5,217 nt of DNA from an uncultured Actinomycetes bacterium (GTDB lineage Bacteria; Actinomycetota; Actinomycetes; S36-B12), in contig CALGTB010000028.1 of assembly GCA_937902285.1 (NCBI GenBank), forward strand, positions 1-5,217. The letters are read 5' to 3'. Each line of letters begins with the position of its first letter. The first letter of the stretch is position 1. The notes beneath the pieces were generated by a model, which saw only the letters and a program-made list of their open reading frames with translations, did not search any database and was not told where the DNA came from. Positions 1 to 5,217 of this stretch are shown here, piece after piece. The position numbers were made by a program, and so were the translations under genes.

Positions 1-1102
1 GCCGCTCGATCTCGTACTCCTTGGAGTAGCCGTAGCCGCCGTGGATGCGGAAGGAGTCCTCGACGACCTCCTTGCAGTACTCACTGGCGAGGTACTTGGC
101 CATCCCGGCTTCCATGTCGTTGCGCTCGCCGGAGTCCTTCTTGCGCGCTGCCATGACCATCATCTGGTGCGATGCCTCGACCTTGACGGCCATGTCCGCC
201 AGGCGGAAGCTGACCGCCTGGTGCTCGGCGATCGGCTTGCCGAACGTCACCCGCTGCTGCGCGTAGTCGACGCCCAGCTCGAACGCGCGGATCGACAGCC
301 CGCAGGCCCGGGCGGCGACGTTGACGCGGCCCACCTCGACGCCGTCCATCATCTGGTAGAAGCCCTTGCCCGGCTCGCCGCCGAGGATGTCGGTGGCCGC
401 GAGGCGCAGTCCGTCCATGACCAGCTCGGTCGTGTCGACGCCCTTGTAGCCCATCTTCTCGATCTTGCCCGGGATGGTCAGACCGGGGCGGACCTCGCCG
501 AACCCCGTGGGCTTCTCGATGAGGAACGTGGTCATCTTCTTGTAGACCGACGAGCCCTCGGGCGCCTCGCCCGGCGTCAGCACGAGCACCGCGACCAGCG
601 TCGAGGAGCCGCCGTTGGTCAGCCACATCTTCTGGCCATTGAGCACATAGTCATCGCCGTCTCGCACGGCCTTGCTCGTGATCGCCGACACGTCGGAGCC
701 GCAGCCCGGCTCGCTCATGCTGAACGCCCCGCGCACCTCGCCCGTGGCCATCCGCGGGAGGTAGTGGGCCTTCTGCTCCTCGGTGCCGTGCTGCATGAGC
801 ATGTAGGCCACGATGAAGTGCGTGTTGATGACGCCGCTGACGGGCATCCAGCCGCGGGCGATCTCCTCGACGACGAGGGCGTACGTCAGCAACGACTCCC
901 CGAGGCCTCCGTACTCCTCAGGGATCATCAGGCCGAACACGCCCATCTCCTTGAGCTGGTCGACGATCGCCTGCGGATACTCGTCCGCGTGCTCGAGCTC
1001 GTTGGCAACGGGGATGATCTCGTTGTCGACGAACTCGCGCACGGCCGCCAGCATGTCGCGCTGGTCATCGGTGAGGCCCTCGGTCTGGGCAAGGCGGGGC
1101 AT
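1..1102 (-). CDS. mcd: Methylsuccinyl-CoA dehydrogenase (acyl-CoA dehydrogenase family), 3' end cut by window edge
   Basis: FAD-dependent acyl-CoA dehydrogenase. By context it probably oxidises (2S)-methylsuccinyl-CoA to mesaconyl-CoA in the cytoplasm, passing electrons to electron-transfer flavoprotein. The reading frame starts at ATG 1102 and stays open for 367 codons to base 1, so the stop lies outside. Visible family motifs are PEEYGG (61-66), SMSEPGCGSDVS (128-139), GQKMWLTNGG (156-165, flavin/substrate region), RVTFGKPI (284-291) and IHGGYGYSKEYEIER (353-367). The helix-G position that carries the base in isovaleryl-CoA dehydrogenase is glycine here (VEVGR, 255-259). The catalytic glutamate is therefore expected in the C-terminal tail, about 15-20 residues past the edge; perhaps 30-40 residues are missing in total. 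It starts 15 bases after mcl with an AGAGGAA Shine-Dalgarno at 1107-1113. Family membership is certain. The exact substrate is inferred from the operon, since branched- or short-chain acyl-CoA dehydrogenases look similar. Proteobacterial Mcd is, as I recall, longer, with an N-terminal extension that is absent here. Confidence 0.85.
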   Translation of the reverse strand, partial: MPRLAQTEGLTDDQRDMLAAVREFVDNEIIPVANELEHADEYPQAIVDQLKEMGVFGLMIPEEYGGLGESLLTYALVVEEIARGWMPVSGVINTHFIVAYMLMQHGTEEQKAHYLPRMATGEVRGAFSMSEPGCGSDVSAITSKAVRDGDDYVLNGQKMWLTNGGSSTLVAVLVLTPGEAPEGSSVYKKMTTFLIEKPTGFGEVRPGLTIPGKIEKMGYKGVDTTELVMDGLRLAATDILGGEPGKGFYQMMDGVEVGRVNVAARACGLSIRAFELGVDYAQQRVTFGKPIAEHQAVSFRLADMAVKVEASHQMMVMAARKKDSGERNDMEAGMAKYLASEYCKEVVEDSFRIHGGYGYSKEYEIER

Positions 1103-1117
1103 GACGTTCCTCTTCTC

Positions 1118-2077
1118 TCAGGCTGCGGGCGGGGTGAAGGTCTGGGTGCGGGCCATGCCGGCGGCTCGGCCCTTGGCGGAGATGACCAGCGCCATCTTGC
1201 GGGAGGCCTCGTCGATCATCTCGTCGCCGAGCATCACCGCGCCCTTGGCTCCGCCGGCCGCTGACGTGTAGTAGTCGTACGCGTCGAGGATCATCTCGGC
1301 GTGGTCGTAGTCGTCCTGGCGGGGCGAGAACACCTCGTTGGCCGCTGCGACCTGGTCCGGGTGCAGCACCCACTTGCCGTCGAACCCGAGTGCCGCCGAG
1401 CGCCCGGCCACGCGACGGTAGCCCTCGAGGTCCTTGATCCCCAGGTACGGGCCGTCGATCGCCTGCTTGTCGTACGCACGCGCCGCCATCAGGATCCGCA
1501 TGAGGATGTAGTGGTAGGCGTCGCCGACGTCATAGCCGGGGGGCTGCTCGCCCACGACCAGCGACTTCATGTTGATCGACGCCATGAAGTCGGCCGGTCC
1601 GAAGATCAGCGTCTCCACGCGCGGGGACGCCTGGGCGATCGCGTCGATGTTGATCAGGCCCAGTGCGTTCTCAATCTGAGCCTCGATGCCGATCCGGCCG
1701 ACCTCCAGTCCGTTCGACCGCTCCAGCTGCGTCAGCAGCAGGTCGAGGGCCACCACCTGCTCCGCGGTCTGCACCTTCGGCAGCATGATGCAGTCCAGGT
1801 TCGCCCCCGCTCCCTCGACCACCTCGATCACGTCGGCGTACGTCCACTGCGTCGTCCAGTCGTTGACCCGCACCGAGCGCACCTTGCCCTCGTAGCCGCC
1901 CTCGTTCAGCGCGGCCACGATGTTCTTCCTCGCCTCCGGCTTCGCGATCGGCGCGACCGCGTCCTCGATGTCCATGAACACCTGATCGGCCGCCAGGCCC
2001 CGGGCCTTGTCCAGCATCTTCGGGCTGCTGCCCGGAACCGCCAGATTCGACCGACGCGAACGCAACTGCTGCGACAT
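1118..2077 (-). CDS. mcl: Beta-methylmalyl-CoA / L-malyl-CoA lyase (HpcH/HpaI, CitE-like CoA ester lyase)
   Basis: A 319-residue cytoplasmic lyase of the HpcH/HpaI aldolase / citrate lyase beta-subunit family. In the ethylmalonyl-CoA pathway this enzyme cleaves (2R,3S)-beta-methylmalyl-CoA into propionyl-CoA and glyoxylate; many members also act on L-malyl-CoA (acetyl-CoA plus glyoxylate). The N-terminus SNLAVPGSSPKML (10-22) is the usual first strand. DIEDAV (36-41) and RVND (70-73) are family substrate-binding segments. IEAQIENALG (131-140) with E136 and FGPADF (159-164) with D163 match the Mg2+-binding pair, and WVLHPDQV (236-243) is the conserved C-terminal segment. Length is normal and full. 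The ATG at 2077 is chosen because AGGAG sits six bases before it; an out-of-frame ATG four bases upstream is too close to the Shine-Dalgarno. It lies 33 bases after the mutase gene and 15 before mcd. Regulatory use as a malyl-CoA lyase only, or a citramalyl-CoA lyase, is possible but less supported by the neighbours. Confidence 0.9.
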   Translation of the reverse strand: MSQQLRSRRSNLAVPGSSPKMLDKARGLAADQVFMDIEDAVAPIAKPEARKNIVAALNEGGYEGKVRSVRVNDWTTQWTYADVIEVVEGAGANLDCIMLPKVQTAEQVVALDLLLTQLERSNGLEVGRIGIEAQIENALGLINIDAIAQASPRVETLIFGPADFMASINMKSLVVGEQPPGYDVGDAYHYILMRILMAARAYDKQAIDGPYLGIKDLEGYRRVAGRSAALGFDGKWVLHPDQVAAANEVFSPRQDDYDHAEMILDAYDYYTSAAGGAKGAVMLGDEMIDEASRKMALVISAKGRAAGMARTQTFTPPAA

Positions 2078-2083
2078 GCATGA

Positions 2084-2088
2084 CTCCT
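2084..2088 (-). promoter_or_regulatory. Shine-Dalgarno deciding the mcl start
   Basis: AGGAG on the minus strand, six bases before ATG 2077 and only two before the out-of-frame ATG at 2081. The spacing selects 2077 and lets mcl be translated independently within the operon. Confidence 0.75.
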
Positions 2089-2110
2089 GTTCTCGGATGT
2101 GCGGGACGGG

Positions 2111-4090
2111 TCAGACGGGCTCGAGGTCCTTGCTCTCGCGGATCACTCCGAGGACCCGGGTCATCACCGTGGTGAGGTCGTAGTCCTTGGGAGTGAAGAC
2201 GGCGGAGATGCCTGCATCGGTCAGTGCGCGGGCATCCTGATCGGGGATGATCCCACCGAGGATGACCGGGACGTCCTGCAGGCCCGCGGCACGCAGGCCG
2301 TCGAGCACCTGGGGCACCACCTGCAGGTGCGAGCCCGACAGGATTGACAGGCCGATGCAGTCGACGTCCTCCTGCGCTGCGGCCGCGACGATCTCCTCCG
2401 GGGTGAGGCGGATTCCCTGGTAGACGACCTCGAAGCCGGCATCGCGCGCGGCGACGGCCACCTGCTCGGCCCCGTTGGAGTGCCCGTCGAGCCCCGGCTT
2501 CGCCACGAGGATGCGCAGGTGGTGACCGACCTCGTCGCCCGTGCTCGCCACGGCCGCCCGCAGGTCGGCGAGGCCCGCCCGGTCTCCCGAACCCACCGAG
2601 CCGGTGACCCCGGTGGGCGCCCGGAACTCCCCGAACACCTGCCGCAGGGTCTCGGACCATTCGCCGGTCGTGACGCCGGCTCGCGCGCACTCGAGCGTGG
2701 CCTCCATGAGGTTGGCACCAGACGAGGCATCGGCGCTGAGCCGCGTCAGGGCGGCATCGACGGCGGCCGCATCGCGCTGCGCGCGCCACGCCTCCAGCGA
2801 CTCGATGGCCCGCTGCTCAACGGCGGGGTCGACCCGCAGGATCGCCGCGTCGAGGTTGGCGGTCAACGGGCTCGGCTCGGTCGTCGTGTACTGGTTGACG
2901 CCGACGACCACATCCTCGCCCGACTCGACGCGGCGCCGCCGTTCGGCGTGCGAGGTCACGAGGGCGCCCTTGAGGTAGCCCGACTCCACGGCCACCACGG
3001 CTCCCCCGAGCTCCTCGATGCGTGCCATCTCCGCACGCGCCGCATCCGCGATCTCCGCGACCTTGGCGGTGATCACATGCGAGCCGTCGAAGATGTCGTC
3101 GTACTCGAGGAGGTCGGTCTCCAGCGCGAGCACCTGCTGCATGCGCAGGCTCCACTGCTGGTCCCACGGCCGCGGCAGGCCGAGCGCCTCGTTCCAGGCG
3201 GGGAGCTGCACGGCCCGAGCACGTGCGTTCTTCGACAGGGTGACGCCCAGCATCTCCAGCACGATGCGCTGCACGTTGTTCTCGGGCTGCGCCTCGGTGA
3301 GGCCGAGCGAGTTGACCTGCACGCCGTAGCGGAAGCGACGGGCCTTCTCGTCCGTGACGCCGTAGCGCTCGCGGCAGATCTCGTCCCACAGCTCCACGAA
3401 GGCGCGCATCTTGCACATCTCCTCGACGAACCGCACCCCGGCGTTCACGAAGAACGAGATGCGTGCCACCACGTCGGGGATCCGCTCCGGCGCGACCTGC
3501 CCCGAATCGCGGACCGAGTCGAGCACGGCGACCGCCGTCGACAGGGCGAAGGCGACCTCCTGGACGGTCGTGGCCCCCGCCTCCTGCAGGTGGTACGAGC
3601 AGATGTTGATGGGGTTCCACTTGGGGGTGTTCTCGACGCTCCACGCGATCATGTCGGTGATCAGGCGCATGGACGGCTCGGGCGGGAAGGCGTACGTGCC
3701 CCGCGAGAGGTACTCCTTGATGATGTCGTTCTGCGTCGTGCCGGCCAGCTCGCTGCGAGGCACCCCCTGCTCGTCGGCGACGGTCACGTACAGCGCGAGG
3801 AGCCACATGGCGGTCGCGTTGATCGTCATCGACGTGTTCATGCGATCGAGCGGGATCCCATCGAGAAGGGCGCGCATGTCGCCGAGGTCCACCACGGGGA
3901 CGCCGACCTTGCCGACCTCGCCCCGCGCCAGCTGGTCGTCGGGGTCATAGCCGGTCTGGGTGGGCAGGTCGAAGGCGATCGACAGCCCCGTCTGGCCCTT
4001 GGCCAGGTTCATCCGGTAGAGCTCGTTGGACTCGCGGGCCGACGAGTGACCGGCGTAGGTGCGCATCACCCACGGCTTGCTGCGGCTCAT
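2111..4090 (-). CDS. meaA: Ethylmalonyl-CoA mutase (MeaA), coenzyme B12-dependent
   Basis: Single-chain adenosylcobalamin-dependent mutase of 659 residues, probably converting (2R)-ethylmalonyl-CoA to (2S)-methylsuccinyl-CoA. The N-terminal two-thirds is the substrate-binding barrel: RTYAGHS (10-16), AFDLPTQTGYD (39-49), TSMTINATA (86-94), SRGTYAFPPEPSMR (129-142) and SYHLQEAGA (165-173), in which Y166-H167 align with the catalytic Tyr-His pair of methylmalonyl-CoA mutase. The C-terminal B12 domain (about 524-650) has DGHSNG (535-540, a DxHxxG motif whose His ligates cobalt), SIL (582-584) and LGG (611-613). TYAGHS and PTQTGYD, in place of the QYAGFS and ATHRGYD of methylmalonyl-CoA mutase, point to the MeaA/Ecm branch, and adjacent mcl and mcd support this. 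The start is placed at ATG 4090, which has GAGGGAG eight bases upstream and matches where homologues begin; in-frame GTG codons at 4099 and 4117 are alternatives. It is the first gene of the operon here; no ccr precedes it. An isobutyryl- or methylmalonyl-CoA mutase is less likely. Confidence 0.93.
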   Translation of the reverse strand: MSRSKPWVMRTYAGHSSARESNELYRMNLAKGQTGLSIAFDLPTQTGYDPDDQLARGEVGKVGVPVVDLGDMRALLDGIPLDRMNTSMTINATAMWLLALYVTVADEQGVPRSELAGTTQNDIIKEYLSRGTYAFPPEPSMRLITDMIAWSVENTPKWNPINICSYHLQEAGATTVQEVAFALSTAVAVLDSVRDSGQVAPERIPDVVARISFFVNAGVRFVEEMCKMRAFVELWDEICRERYGVTDEKARRFRYGVQVNSLGLTEAQPENNVQRIVLEMLGVTLSKNARARAVQLPAWNEALGLPRPWDQQWSLRMQQVLALETDLLEYDDIFDGSHVITAKVAEIADAARAEMARIEELGGAVVAVESGYLKGALVTSHAERRRRVESGEDVVVGVNQYTTTEPSPLTANLDAAILRVDPAVEQRAIESLEAWRAQRDAAAVDAALTRLSADASSGANLMEATLECARAGVTTGEWSETLRQVFGEFRAPTGVTGSVGSGDRAGLADLRAAVASTGDEVGHHLRILVAKPGLDGHSNGAEQVAVAARDAGFEVVYQGIRLTPEEIVAAAAQEDVDCIGLSILSGSHLQVVPQVLDGLRAAGLQDVPVILGGIIPDQDARALTDAGISAVFTPKDYDLTTVMTRVLGVIRESKDLEPV

Positions 4091-4098
4091 GGCGTCCA

Positions 4099-4105
4099 CT
4101 CCCTC
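4099..4105 (-). promoter_or_regulatory. Shine-Dalgarno deciding the meaA start
   Basis: On the minus strand this reads GAGGGAG, with eight bases from its last G to ATG 4090. It favours that ATG over the upstream in-frame GTG codons at 4117 (no good site before it) and 4099 (overlaps the site itself). Confidence 0.7.
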
Positions 4106-4209
4106 AAGGCGTCCCACCTCAGTCTGCCCGCTCGCCGATGCCGTTGGTCAGTCGGGAGGCTCTCGGACCGGCCGTCAGCGAACGACGCCGCAGCATCTTT
4201 GCCTGTCCA

Positions 4210-4230
4210 ACTATATGGTGTCCACATAGT
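4210..4230. promoter_or_regulatory. Candidate operator: 9-3-9 inverted repeat in the divergent intergenic region
   Basis: ACTATATGG (4210-4218), spacer TGT, CCACATAGT (4222-4230). The arms pair at 8 of 9 positions. This is an AT-rich island in otherwise very GC-rich DNA, between divergent genes, with its centre about 80 bases from the crotonase start and 130 from the mutase start. Size and symmetry fit a dimeric repressor such as a TetR, GntR or MarR type, but no regulator gene is visible and the family cannot be told. A hexamer TGTCCA also occurs twice as a direct repeat (4204-4209 and 4219-4224), the second copy overlapping the operator. Function is inferred only from position and symmetry. 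Confidence 0.5.
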
Positions 4231-4289
4231 CGCGCGAGCCGGCCCGGCGCCCGTTGCAGAGCCAGCCGGACTCGTGTTGGGTCGTCGAT

Positions 4290-4294
4290 GGGAG
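4290..4294 (+). promoter_or_regulatory. Shine-Dalgarno deciding the crotonase start
   Basis: GGGAG with eight bases to ATG 4303. It overlaps the alternative in-frame ATG at 4288, which itself lacks a good site upstream, so 4303 is preferred. Confidence 0.6.
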
Positions 4295-4302
4295 CAACCG
4301 GC

Positions 4303-5181
4303 ATGGAGCAGGCTTACGAAACACTGCGCTACGAGGTCGAGGACGGCATCCTCACGCTGAGCCTGCACCGTCCTGACCAGTTGAATGCCTTCACGGTCAC
4401 CATGGCGAACGAGCTGGTCGCCGCCTTCGATCGGGCCAGCGCGGACAGCGACGTGGCCGCCATCGTGGTGACCGGCAGCGGGCGGGCCTTCTGCGCGGGG
4501 ATGGACCTGTCGTCGGAAGGCAACGTCTTCGGCCTCGACGAGTCGCAGCGACCCACGATGGATGACCTGGTCCATCGGCTCGATGAGCCCGCCATCCTCG
4601 ACGGCGTGCGGGACACCGGCGGGCGCGTGACACTCGCCGTCTACCGATGCACCAAGCCCGTCATCGCAGCGATCAACGGCCCGGCTGTCGGCATCGGCGC
4701 CACCATGACGCTGCCGATGGACGTGCGCATCGCCTCCGAGAACGCGCGCATCGGCTTCGTCTTCGGACGGCTCGGCATCGTCCCCGAGGCCTGCTCCACG
4801 TGGTTCCTGCCGCGCATCGTAGGGATCAGCCGAGCCCTCGAAATGGCGTACTCCGCGGAGATCCTCGATGCTCAGCAGGCCCTGGCGGCCGGCCTCGTCC
4901 GCGAGGTCGTCGCGCCGGACGACCTGCTCCCGACGGCGTACGCACTCGCCCACCGCTTCGTCGACGGCCGGTCACCGGTGGCCACGGCGCTCATGCGCCA
5001 GATGCTCTACCGCAACAGCGCCCAGCCCGACCCGCTCGCCGCACACCAGGTCGAGTCACTCGCCATGTTCTACTCGAGCATCGGTGACGGAAAGGAGGGC
5101 GTCGCTGCCTTCCTCGGCAAGCGCCCCGCCGACTTCACCGGAACTGTGCCGGAGGACCTGCCGCCCTTCTACCCCTGGTAG
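4303..5181 (+). CDS. Crotonase-fold enoyl-CoA hydratase/isomerase family protein, isomerase-like active site
   Basis: A complete 292-residue crotonase-superfamily enzyme acting on acyl-CoA thioesters. LHRPDQLNAF (21-30) is the N-terminal family signature. RAFCAGMDL (61-69) supplies the first oxyanion-hole amide, and INGPAVGIGATMTLPMD (124-140) the second. The two catalytic glutamates of enoyl-CoA hydratase are absent: by alignment around MD/CD the first position is T134 and the second F154. Instead VPEACSTWFLP (160-170) has E162, the position I associate with the base of ECI2-type delta3,delta2-enoyl-CoA isomerases. Double-bond isomerisation or another crotonase reaction is therefore favoured over hydration, and the true substrate is unknown. 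ATG 4303 is preferred because GGGAG (4290-4294) lies eight bases upstream and the protein then begins just before the first beta strand. The frame is open upstream to 4138, but that extension is not crotonase-like. It is divergent from meaA and may share a control region with it. A role in supplying crotonyl-CoA to the pathway is speculation. Confidence 0.88.
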   Translation: MEQAYETLRYEVEDGILTLSLHRPDQLNAFTVTMANELVAAFDRASADSDVAAIVVTGSGRAFCAGMDLSSEGNVFGLDESQRPTMDDLVHRLDEPAILDGVRDTGGRVTLAVYRCTKPVIAAINGPAVGIGATMTLPMDVRIASENARIGFVFGRLGIVPEACSTWFLPRIVGISRALEMAYSAEILDAQQALAAGLVREVVAPDDLLPTAYALAHRFVDGRSPVATALMRQMLYRNSAQPDPLAAHQVESLAMFYSSIGDGKEGVAAFLGKRPADFTGTVPEDLPPFYPW

Positions 5182-5193
5182 GGCGCCCGCCCT
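5180..5193 (+). terminator. Weak GC hairpin at the crotonase stop codon
   Basis: AGGGCG, CC, CGCCCT forms a perfect but very short palindrome that begins inside the TAG stop codon. No run of T follows, so it is at best a poor intrinsic terminator. In GC-rich DNA such palindromes also arise by chance. The remaining bases to the window end show nothing recognisable. Confidence 0.2.
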
Positions 5194-5217
5194 GATGGGA
5201 TCGCGGCCACAGGTCGG

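Larger units (their letters stand above)
4091..4302. promoter_or_regulatory. Divergent intergenic region, presumed promoters for meaA operon and crotonase gene
   Basis: Non-coding stretch of about 210 bases that must hold both promoters if each gene is transcribed from its own start. The best -10-like hexamers both fall inside the inverted repeat: TATAGT on the minus strand (4215-4210) toward meaA and CATAGT on the plus strand (4225-4230) toward the crotonase gene. Neither has a convincing -35 at 16-18 bases, so exact promoters are not assigned. If used, leaders would be roughly 120 and 70 bases. No cobalamin riboswitch is recognised in the mutase leader: it is short, and I find no B12-box. 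Confidence 0.4.

Noticed and set aside
41..1264. Plus-strand open frame of about 400 codons antisense to mcd
   Set aside because: Low-complexity, His/Arg/Leu-rich translation typical of a GC-rich shadow frame; the minus strand has full acyl-CoA dehydrogenase motifs.
1301..2083. Plus-strand open frame antisense to mcl
   Set aside because: Shadow of the lyase gene: no domain motif, and composition is that of a reverse-complement frame.
4091..4215. Possible cobalamin riboswitch ahead of the B12-dependent mutase
   Set aside because: The leader is only about 120 bases, shorter than a cobalamin riboswitch, and shows no B12-box or strong stems by eye.
4138..4302. 55-codon N-terminal extension of the crotonase to an upstream ATG
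   Set aside because: The extension has no crotonase-like sequence, would run through the candidate operator, and lacks a convincing Shine-Dalgarno; the ATG at 4303 has one.
2480..4360. Very long plus-strand open frame (over 600 codons) antisense to meaA
   Set aside because: It mirrors the mutase codons in high-GC DNA, is rich in Arg/His/Ala/Gly/Leu with no recognisable motif, and the opposite strand encodes an unmistakable mutase.
4087..4953. Minus-strand open frame opposite the crotonase gene, running through the intergenic region to the meaA start
   Set aside because: Charged, low-complexity translation with no motif, while the plus strand carries a clear crotonase. It is stop-free only because of base composition.

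Overview
The window is a chromosomal segment of a high-G+C bacterium, most likely an actinomycete. Third codon positions are almost all G or C, the genes are tightly spaced, and protein wording such as the TYAGHS mutase motif resembles actinobacterial homologues as I remember them. I would guess Nocardioidaceae or a relative, but the sequence alone does not fix the genus.

Most of the window (4090 down to 1, minus strand) is a three-gene operon for the ethylmalonyl-CoA pathway. This is the glyoxylate-shunt alternative that assimilates acetyl-CoA and C2/C4 compounds. In transcription order the genes are meaA/ecm (coenzyme-B12-dependent ethylmalonyl-CoA mutase, 659 aa), mcl (beta-methylmalyl-CoA / malyl-CoA lyase of the CitE-like family, 319 aa) and mcd (methylsuccinyl-CoA dehydrogenase, flavin acyl-CoA dehydrogenase family, cut by the left edge after 367 codons). 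Gaps are 33 and 15 bases, each with a good Shine-Dalgarno, so co-transcription is likely. The mutase makes methylsuccinyl-CoA, Mcd oxidises it to mesaconyl-CoA, a hydratase not present here makes beta-methylmalyl-CoA, and Mcl splits that into glyoxylate and propionyl-CoA. Two usual partners are missing from the window: crotonyl-CoA carboxylase/reductase (ccr) and mesaconyl-CoA hydratase (mch).

From 4303 to 5181 on the plus strand is a divergently transcribed crotonase-fold enzyme (292 aa). It lacks both glutamates of classical enoyl-CoA hydratases but has a glutamate in a VPEACS segment at the position used by peroxisomal-type delta3,delta2-enoyl-CoA isomerases, so isomerase or another crotonase chemistry is more likely than hydration.

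The roughly 210-base divergent intergenic region (4091-4302) contains an unusually AT-rich, near-perfect 9-3-9 inverted repeat at 4210-4230. It is a good candidate operator for a regulator controlling one or both directions. No RNA gene, mobile element, CRISPR array or riboswitch was recognised. I see a known pathway in a somewhat rearranged context, not a clearly new system. The operator and the crotonase active site are the points most worth following.
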